From Thermoactinospora rubra (GTDB lineage: Bacteria; Actinomycetota; Actinomycetes; Streptosporangiales; Streptosporangiaceae): a stretch of 64,000 nt of DNA. Position 1 is the stretch's first letter. Each line of letters starts with the position of its first letter. Below the pieces are notes generated by a model. That model did not search any database and was not told the origin of the DNA. It saw only the letters and a program-made list of their open reading frames with translations. The translations under genes and the position numbers were made by a program. This document shows positions 58,914-64,000 of the stretch, piece by piece. The stretch spans positions 248,001-312,000 of the forward strand of contig NZ_KZ084325.1 in the NCBI RefSeq assembly GCF_002093975.1. Reading direction: 5' to 3'.

Positions 58914-59291
58914 ATGACTACCACGATCACCCCCACCCGGACCCGCGCCCGCCGCAAGGCCAAGACGATCGCTCTGTGGGCGGGGCAAGCGGTACTCGCC
59001 GTCCAGTTCGCGATGGGCGGCGCGGTCAAGCTCGCCGGCGACCCGGCGATGGTGGACATGTTCGAGGCCATCGGCGCCGGCCAGTGGTTCCGCTACCTGG
59101 TGGGAGCACTGGAAGTCGCCGCCGCGATCGGCCTGCTCGTGCCGCGCCTGTGCCGGATGGCCGCACTGGGCCTGGTCGGCCTGATGGCCGGCGCGGCCGT
59201 CACGAACATCGCGATCCTGCACACGCAGCCGTGGCTGCCCCTCGCCCTCGGTACGGTGGCCGCGCTGATCGTGTGGGGCAGGCGGCGATGA
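58914..59291 (+). CDS. DoxX family membrane protein
   Basis: 125 residues, four membrane segments after a basic N-terminus; IALWAGQAVLAVQFAMGGAVK, LVGALEVAAAIGLLVP are typical DoxX. ATG 58914 has GGAGG six bases upstream. First gene of a three-gene operon; overlaps the next gene by four bases. Confidence 0.9.
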   Translation: MTTTITPTRTRARRKAKTIALWAGQAVLAVQFAMGGAVKLAGDPAMVDMFEAIGAGQWFRYLVGALEVAAAIGLLVPRLCRMAALGLVGLMAGAAVTNIAILHTQPWLPLALGTVAALIVWGRRR

Positions 59292-59788
59292 GCAGCCTCG
59301 CGGACACCGTACGGGCGATCATCGACGCCAACCGTTACCTCACGCTCGGCACGGCCGACCAGACGGGAACCCCCTGGGTCACCCCGGTCTTCTTCGCGCA
59401 CGACGGCTACCGGGACTTCCTGTGGATCTCCACGCCCGGGGCGGCCCACTCACGCAACATCGCCGAGCGCCCCGAGATCAGCATCGTGGTCTTCGACTCC
59501 CAGGTGAAGCCCGGCGCCGGGCAGGCGGTGTACATGGCGGCGACCGCCGCCGAGGAGAGCGACCTCGACCGGTGGCTCCCGGTCTATCCAGGAGACCCGG
59601 GACGCGGCGGCTGGGCTGTCCCGCCCGACCGGCTGCGCCCGCCCGCGCCGTACCGCCTCTATCGGGCGCGCGTCACCCGGCACTGGACGTTGTGCCCGCA
59701 CGAGTCCGGCACTCCCTGTGCCCCGCACGGGCAGACCTTCGACCACCGCACCCACGTGTCGCTGCCCCCTGCCGCCCGCATCGGCTGA
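59288..59788 (+). CDS. Pyridoxamine 5'-phosphate oxidase-like (split-barrel flavin) protein
   Basis: 166 residues. TLGTADQTGTPWVTPVFFAH, HSRNIAERPEISIVVFDS and YRLYRARVTRHW match PPOX/FMN-binding split-barrel proteins. Binds FMN or F420; substrate unknown. Co-translated with doxX. Confidence 0.88.
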   Translation: MSSLADTVRAIIDANRYLTLGTADQTGTPWVTPVFFAHDGYRDFLWISTPGAAHSRNIAERPEISIVVFDSQVKPGAGQAVYMAATAAEESDLDRWLPVYPGDPGRGGWAVPPDRLRPPAPYRLYRARVTRHWTLCPHESGTPCAPHGQTFDHRTHVSLPPAARIG

Positions 59789-59847
59789 GCTGCGGCAGCA
59801 GGCAGGACATGAGCAAGATCAAACCCTCGGTACGCCCAGGAGAAGTG

Positions 59848-60426
59848 ATGAGCAAAGTAGTGATGCACAACGTCGTGTCGGTGGACGGCTTCATCGCCGA
59901 CCCCGACGACCAGGTCGGCCCGCTGTTCGACTGGTACGCCAACGGCGACGTCCCACTCGACGAACGCGGCACGGCGAAGGTCTCGCAGGCCTCGGCCGAG
60001 TACGTCCGGCCGACGTGGGCGGGAATCGGGGCGATGGTCATAGGACGCCGCCTGTTCGACATCACCGACGGCTGGCAAGGCAAGCCGCCTGCGGGCGACC
60101 ACGTGGTCGTGGTGTCGCACCGGCCCAGGCCCGACGGGTGGCATCCTGAGGCGTCGTACCACTTCGTCGACGACGTGGCACAGGCGATCGCAAAGGCCAA
60201 GGAGCTCGCGGGGCGGCGCACCGTCGCCGTGGCGGCCGGCGACGTCGGCGGGCAGGCGTTCGCCCTCGGCCTGGTGGACGAGGTGGCGATGGACGTCGTG
60301 CCGGTGGTCTTCGGCTTGGGCAAGCGGTATTTCGGGTCGGTCGACGGCCGGCATCTGCTGGAGGACCCGCACGTGGTGATCCAGGGCGACCGGGTGCTGC
60401 ACCTGCTGTATCGAGTCCGCCGTTAG
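59848..60426 (+). CDS. Dihydrofolate reductase (RibD C-terminal) family protein
   Basis: 192 residues; NVVSVDGFIADPDDQVGPLF, MVIGRRLFDITDGW, VVVSHRP and AAGDVGGQAFALGLVDE are the RibD_C/'YyaP' pattern. An NADPH reductase of unknown substrate, not the essential folA type. ATG 59848 lies behind AGGAGAAG. Third gene of the doxX operon. Confidence 0.9.
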   Translation: MSKVVMHNVVSVDGFIADPDDQVGPLFDWYANGDVPLDERGTAKVSQASAEYVRPTWAGIGAMVIGRRLFDITDGWQGKPPAGDHVVVVSHRPRPDGWHPEASYHFVDDVAQAIAKAKELAGRRTVAVAAGDVGGQAFALGLVDEVAMDVVPVVFGLGKRYFGSVDGRHLLEDPHVVIQGDRVLHLLYRVRR

Positions 60427-60465
60427 CGCCGCGTGACGGCTGCCCGTCCACCGGCCCTCTCAACC

Positions 60466-60506
60466 GAGATCTTGTCGAGGAACCGTTCGTCTCTCGGCAA
60501 GATCTC
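60466..60506 (+). terminator. Hairpin after the DHFR gene
   Basis: GAGATCTTGTCGAG and CTCGGCAAGATCTC form a 14-bp stem (one G-U pair) with a 13-base loop, 39 bases after the stop. No T-run. Confidence 0.65.
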
Positions 60507-60630
60507 CTTCCGTCCCCACATCACCGCGGGGCCGGGACCCACGTTCGCACCGCCGGCGGGTTCAGCTTGCCGGCTGGGCCTTCGTCTCGCGAGCCGAGGA
60601 AGGCCGTCCAGCGCGGTTCCCGAGCCCGCC

Positions 60631-60793
60631 GGGTGCGGCTCCGAGAAGGATCGGGCTCGACCCGTTCCGCGAGCTGTTCCGCCACCCCGTGGCGGCGGGC
60701 GTGCCGGTGTGCATCGAGATCCCCGGCAAGCCGGCCGACTACAAGGCCGACATCGAACTGCTGAAGAAGCCCCGCTCCGAAGCACGCCCCTGA
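60631..60793 (+). pseudogene. Truncated copy of the nfo 3' end
   Basis: 163 bases about 94% identical to 55808-55999 of nfo, with an internal deletion of 29 bases (the Zn-ligand loop, after AGAAGGA) that shifts the frame, and the same stop region GCACGCCCCTGA. Homology begins abruptly at GGGTGCGGCTCC. It encodes no functional enzyme. Confidence 0.92.
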
Positions 60794-60836
60794 AATTGCA
60801 ACCGAGACACTCCCCTGAGAGTCACCCCTGAGGGTT

Positions 60837-60861
60837 GCCTCGGGCGCCCCGCGCCCGAGGC
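60837..60861. repeat. Perfect 11-bp hairpin
   Basis: GCCTCGGGCGC / GCGCCCGAGGC with a CCC loop; terminator-like or structural RNA. Confidence 0.75.
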
Positions 60862-60882
60862 CGCGAGGGGCGAGCCTTGAAG

Positions 60883-60966
60883 GCGCCCCGAGCACCCCCC
60901 GGCTCCGGCGGGGCCGTAAACAGAGCGCCCCGAGCACGCCCCGCCTCCGGCGGGGCCATAGGTAGG
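60883..60966. repeat. Two-copy 42-bp tandem repeat
   Basis: Both copies start GCGCCCCGAGCAC and continue with CTCCGGCGGGGCC; they differ mainly in the middle and at the end. Confidence 0.8.
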
Positions 60967-61040
60967 GATGTCCGCCCCGCGATCCGGCCGCCCCCGTGAG
61001 GCCGGATCACGGTCCTCTCCGCGGCCCGGCGGACATCCCT
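60964..61040. repeat. Nested palindrome
   Basis: Outer arms AGGGATGTCCGCC (60964-60976) and GGCGGACATCCCT (61028-61040) are perfect over 13 bp. Inside, GATCCGGCC (60981-60989) and GGCCGGATC (61000-61008) form a second perfect 9-bp hairpin. The whole could fold into a branched RNA or mark a miniature element. Confidence 0.8.
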
Positions 61041-61297
61041 CCATCGGAGCGGCCGGCGGGCCCTACCCCCCGGTCAAGGGCCCGACAGCCGTGGCGACCC
61101 GATGGGTCACCGGCGCTCCCGTCGCGGTGGGCCGTCTCGCGAGCCTGCGGCTCGCCCCCTCCACGCGGCGGCTTGGCTTTCCGATGCCGTAGACCCTACG
61201 GTCGCGATCTTGTGCCTGAAACCTTCTTCGCCCGCCGCTCGCCTAACGGTGCGTAGTCGTAGCCATACGGAGGGTATCAGAGCGACGAGCGGTCGTC

Positions 61298-62767
61298 TCA
61301 GCGCGGCGAGCGGTCCTCCGGCAGGTGCATCCTGAGCATCATGGCGTCCACGCCCGGCGGTACACGATCGGGCGTGACCAGCGACATCAGCACCATCGCG
61401 AGGAACGCAGGCGGGACGGCGAAGGCCGCGGGGCACGCGGACGCGAGCCCCAAGTTCACACCCACCAGGTCGGCGCAGACCAGGCCCGCGGTCAGACCGC
61501 CTCCCACGACCACGCCCGCCGCGACGCCCGCGTCGGTCAGGCGGCGCCACCAGATGCCCAGCACGAGCATCGGGCAGAACGTCGCGGCCGAGAGGCTGAA
61601 GGCCGCCAGCACCAGCGGCACGGAGCCGCCGTGGTCGGTCGCCCCGCAGACGGCGAGCGTGAGCGCGGCCACGCCGGCGACCGAGGCGCGGAAGGACTCG
61701 ACGCTGGCCCGCGTCACACACGAGGAGACGGCTCCCGCGACGGAGGCCAGCGTCCCGCAGGAGGTCGACAGGAACGCCGCGAACGCCCCGGCGCCCAGCA
61801 GGCCCGTGAGCAGGTCGCCCACCGGCCCGGGCAGCATCGCCGAGGGCAGCAGCAGCACCACCTCGTCGGGGTGCGCGTGCGGGACGTGGATCCGCCCGAG
61901 GAGCCCGTACAGGGGCGGCAGCAGGAAGAACACCGCCAGCAGCGCCTGGGCGGCCACCAGGGAGCGGCGGGCGCCGCGCCCGTCGGGGCTGGCGTAGACG
62001 CGCACCACGACGTGCGGCAGCCCCATGGCGCCCAGGGCGCAGGCCAGCAGGACGGCCAGCACGCCCGGCAGCGAGGTGTCGCCCGCGCCGGCCAGGATCT
62101 CCGGACGGACCGGGCCCGGCGCCGGGGCGGCCTGCCGCGAGGGCCCGTCCGGCACGGCGCCCCAGTGCCACGCGGCCCACAGCGCCAGCGCGACCCCGGA
62201 GAAGACGGCCAGCTTCATCCAGAACTGCGTGGCCTGCACGCTGGTGACGCTGCCGGCGCCGCCCGCCAGCGCCACCGCGACGGACGGCACGGCCACGGCC
62301 GCCCAGCCCGCCCATTCCGGCAGCCCGGTGAGCAGCCCGACGACCAGCCCGGCGGCGTGGAACTGCGCGACCAGGTACACCACCCCGACCGCGAGGACGA
62401 CGCAGGTCGTCATGCGCCGCACCGCGCCGGAGCCCAGCCGCCACCGGGCAAAGTCGGGCAGCGTGTAGGCGCCCGAGCGGCGCAGCGGGGCGACCACCAG
62501 CGCCAGCAGCACCACGAACCCGGCCGCGGCGCCCGCCGGATACCACAGCATCTGCGGGCCGTGCGTGGCGATCATCCCGGCCAGCCCGAGGCAGGCCGCC
62601 GCGGAGGTGAACTCGGAGCTGATCGCCGCGCCGTTGCGCAACGGCGGCACGGTGCGGGCGGCGACATAGAAGTCGGCGACGGTGGCGTAGCGGCGGGGCC
62701 GTACCGTGCCGACCATCACGGACACGACGAGGACGACGGCGATCCCGGTCAGCGCGGCGGCGAGCAT
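61298..62767 (-). CDS. Sodium:solute symporter family protein (cation acetate symporter-like)
   Basis: 489 residues, about 13 membrane helices. FYVAARTVPPLRNGAAISSEF and AAACLGLAGMIATHG are the N-terminal SSS pattern; GVLAVLLACALGAMGLPHVVVRVYA resembles ActP-type transporters. Substrate probably a monocarboxylate, unproven. ATG 62767 is inside the upstream gene's end (19-base overlap), so it is co-translated with it. Confidence 0.92.
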   Translation of the reverse strand: MLAAALTGIAVVLVVSVMVGTVRPRRYATVADFYVAARTVPPLRNGAAISSEFTSAAACLGLAGMIATHGPQMLWYPAGAAAGFVVLLALVVAPLRRSGAYTLPDFARWRLGSGAVRRMTTCVVLAVGVVYLVAQFHAAGLVVGLLTGLPEWAGWAAVAVPSVAVALAGGAGSVTSVQATQFWMKLAVFSGVALALWAAWHWGAVPDGPSRQAAPAPGPVRPEILAGAGDTSLPGVLAVLLACALGAMGLPHVVVRVYASPDGRGARRSLVAAQALLAVFFLLPPLYGLLGRIHVPHAHPDEVVLLLPSAMLPGPVGDLLTGLLGAGAFAAFLSTSCGTLASVAGAVSSCVTRASVESFRASVAGVAALTLAVCGATDHGGSVPLVLAAFSLSAATFCPMLVLGIWWRRLTDAGVAAGVVVGGGLTAGLVCADLVGVNLGLASACPAAFAVPPAFLAMVLMSLVTPDRVPPGVDAMMLRMHLPEDRSPR

Positions 62768-63111
62768 CGCTCCAGCCGCTCGGCGCGGTTGAGGTGGAGG
62801 ACGGCGAGCGCCACCCAGATCGGATGGGCGGCCAGCGACAGCCACACGCTGCCCGGGCCGAGCAGCGCGACGAGGACGGGCAGGCCGACCAGCGCGCCGA
62901 AGACCGCGGCGAGCGTGGGCAGGGACGCCCGCAGCTGCCCGGCGAGCACGGCGGTCACGTCCGCGTGCCGCGTCTCCTCCAGACCCGGGACGCCGGGGGC
63001 GGCCTCAAGGGCGCGGGCAAGGGCGTGATCCGGGCCGTTCCCCCACTCTCGGCCGGGGGGACGGCCGAGGGTGGCCTGGCGGCGCACGACCGCCACCCGG
63101 CGCGCGGTCAC
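62749..63111 (-). CDS. Small membrane protein, likely symporter partner (DUF485-like)
   Basis: 120 residues: basic N-terminus, then two membrane helices (LPTLAAVFGALVGLPVLVAL and a second near the end) and RAERLER at the C-terminus, like DUF485 proteins paired with acetate symporters. GTG 63111 overlaps the LytTR stop. Family assignment tentative. Confidence 0.75.
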   Translation of the reverse strand: MTARRVAVVRRQATLGRPPGREWGNGPDHALARALEAAPGVPGLEETRHADVTAVLAGQLRASLPTLAAVFGALVGLPVLVALLGPGSVWLSLAAHPIWVALAVLHLNRAERLERCSPPR

Positions 63112-63851
63112 CGCGCGAGCCCCGCGCGGGGCTGGTGGACGAGCTGCTCGCGGACCTGCCGGCTGTGGCGGCGGCTCACGGTGAGCGTCTCCGTCCCCAC
63201 GGTCAGCAGCACCCTGCCCTGGTCGAAGCGCAGCTCGCTGACGTGGCGGGTGGAGACGAGCGTGCTGCGGTGCACCCGCATGAACCCGGCGGCGGCCCAG
63301 CGCCGCTCCAGGGCGGCCAGCGACATGCGCACCAGGTAGCTGCCGTCGACCGTGTGCAGGCGCACGTAGTCGCCCTTGGCCTCGGCGAACCACACCGCCT
63401 GCTGCGGCACGAACCTGATCCGCCCGCCCAGCTCGACCGGGATGACGTCGCCCGGCTCGCCTTCGCCGGCGGGCTCGGCGGCGGCCTGGACGCGGCGCAC
63501 CGCCTCGGCCAGCCGTTCGGCCCGCACGGGCTTGAGCAGGTAGTCGACGGCGGCCAGCTCGAAGGCCTGCACCGCGCGGTCGTCGTGGGCGGTGACGAAG
63601 ACGAGCTTGGGCGGGTCGGGGAAGCCGCCGACGAGCCTGGCCAGGTCCAGGCCGTCGAGGCCGGGCATGCGCACGTCCAGGAAGATCGCGTCCAGCCGCT
63701 CGCCCGTGCCGATCATCCGCATCATGTCCCGCAGGGCCGCGACCGCGTCGGACGCGGTGAGGACCTGCTCCACCCGGGTGTCCCGGCGCAGGAGGTAGGC
63801 CAGCTCCTCCAGCGCGGGCTCCTCGTCGTCGACGGCCAGCACACGCAGCAT
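63108..63851 (-). CDS. LytTR family response regulator
   Basis: 247 residues. Receiver domain (1-120) with LAVDDEEPALEEL, phospho-acceptor Asp in IFLDVRMPGLDGL and Lys in DYLLKPV; C-terminal LytTR DNA-binding domain (about 145-240, VWFAEAKGDYVRLHTVDGSY, GFMRVHRSTLVS). ATG 63851 is preferred to GTG 63884. Forms a two-component system with the kinase whose end is at the window edge and heads the symporter operon. Confidence 0.94.
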   Translation of the reverse strand: MLRVLAVDDEEPALEELAYLLRRDTRVEQVLTASDAVAALRDMMRMIGTGERLDAIFLDVRMPGLDGLDLARLVGGFPDPPKLVFVTAHDDRAVQAFELAAVDYLLKPVRAERLAEAVRRVQAAAEPAGEGEPGDVIPVELGGRIRFVPQQAVWFAEAKGDYVRLHTVDGSYLVRMSLAALERRWAAAGFMRVHRSTLVSTRHVSELRFDQGRVLLTVGTETLTVSRRHSRQVREQLVHQPRAGLAR

Positions 63852-63880
63852 GGGTACACGCTGCCGGAAGCTCGACGTGG

Positions 63881-63909
63881 CCACAAGCGTTCCGCCAACG
63901 GACCGTCAA
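63881..63909 (-). promoter_or_regulatory. Candidate promoter of the LytTR-symporter operon
   Basis: Minus-strand TTGACG, 17-base spacer, TTGTGG, 30 bases ahead of ATG 63851. If used, the start at 63884 would be too far upstream to be translated. Confidence 0.45.
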
Positions 63910-63926
63910 GAATTGACTACAAAGAG

Positions 63927-64000
63927 CTATGGCGCGGACTTGGGGATGCGCAGAAGGATCCTGGTTCCCGCGCCGACCGCCGTCTCCACCGCCAGCCCGT
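63927..64000 (-). CDS. Histidine kinase, last 24 residues (runs off right edge)
   Basis: Reads GLAVETAVGAGTRILLRIPK and then a short tail to a TAG stop, the end of an HATPase domain of a LytS/sensor-kinase type. Immediately upstream of the LytTR regulator gene on the same strand. Confidence 0.65.
   Translation of the reverse strand, partial: GLAVETAVGAGTRILLRIPKSAP

Larger units (their letters stand above)
60427..61297. other. Gene-poor repeat-rich region, 870 bases
   Basis: Holds, in order, a hairpin, a decayed nfo 3' copy, a perfect hairpin, a two-copy 42-bp repeat, and a nested palindrome. The remainder (about 61041-61297) shows only a short CCGTAG/CTACGG inverted repeat near 61190 and no convincing ORF or tRNA. 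The short open frames on both strands here lack family resemblance. Confidence 0.7.

Noticed and set aside
56072..60426. Transposon or prophage between the nfo copies
   Set aside because: No transposase, integrase, tRNA attachment site or terminal inverted repeat is visible; only the nfo-tail repeats support movement.
61107..62546. 479-aa leftward open frame over the symporter
   Set aside because: Shadow frame of the SSS symporter; lacks the membrane pattern present in the correct frame.

Overview
The window is a very G+C-rich actinomycete chromosome segment. It carries a BldD with the c-di-GMP-binding RGD-x8-RxxD signature, an actinobacterial integration host factor (mIHF), a PriA whose helicase motifs look degenerate, and the mIHF-gmk-rpoZ-coaBC-metK-priA gene order. 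NAD-type PyrD/PyrK in the pyr operon and the overall gene content fit the order Streptosporangiales (Nonomuraea/Streptosporangium-like); the genus is an inference.

Layout. 1-6.0 kb: leftward housekeeping block mihF, gmk, rpoZ, coaBC, a hypothetical gene, metK and the start of priA. 6.4-17 kb: leftward pyrimidine operon pyrR-pyrB-pyrC-carA-carB-pyrK-pyrD-pyrF, headed by a PyrR-binding hairpin. 17-21 kb: arginine deiminase, bldD with an operator-like BldD box, a HEPN-family gene whose promoter carries two SOS-box-like palindromes, and a lipoprotein L,D-transpeptidase. 21-31.6 kb: YbaK, GNAT, metF, a polyprenyl synthase, thiE, an Rv2175c-type DNA-binding protein, an FAD oxidoreductase, a TPP riboswitch with thiO-thiS-thiG, a double-MerR regulator and a PASTA kinase. 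Part of this matches the mycobacterial Rv2172c-Rv2176 (pknL) neighbourhood, with thiamine genes inside it.

31.6-54 kb is a purine-to-glycerate catabolic supercluster. The divergent regulator PucR faces uraD-uraH-uricase-xanthine dehydrogenase (FAD, FeS, Mo subunits with an 8-oxoguanine-deaminase-like gene between them), a purine permease and XdhC. Further left lie allantoicase and allantoinase, then hydroxypyruvate isomerase, tartronate semialdehyde reductase, glyoxylate carboligase and glycerate kinase, with a small stand-alone protein resembling the allophanate hydrolase C-terminal domain. Together these would take guanine/xanthine to urea plus phosphoglycerate; a dedicated ureidoglycolate lyase is not seen. 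A TetR/quinone-oxidoreductase/NmrA island sits between the two halves.

54-64 kb: a DUF6624 lipoprotein, an exported hypothetical protein, endonuclease IV (nfo), then a LuxR-ATPase regulator divergent from doxX-PPOX-DHFR. This last module is bracketed by a second, internally deleted copy of the nfo 3' end. An approximately 870-base stretch full of palindromes and tandem repeats follows, then a sodium:solute symporter, its small membrane partner, a LytTR response regulator and the tail of its histidine kinase.

Many starts have a -10-like hexamer only 5-7 bases upstream, suggesting widespread leaderless mRNAs. No tRNA, rRNA, CRISPR array, transposase or integrase was recognised.
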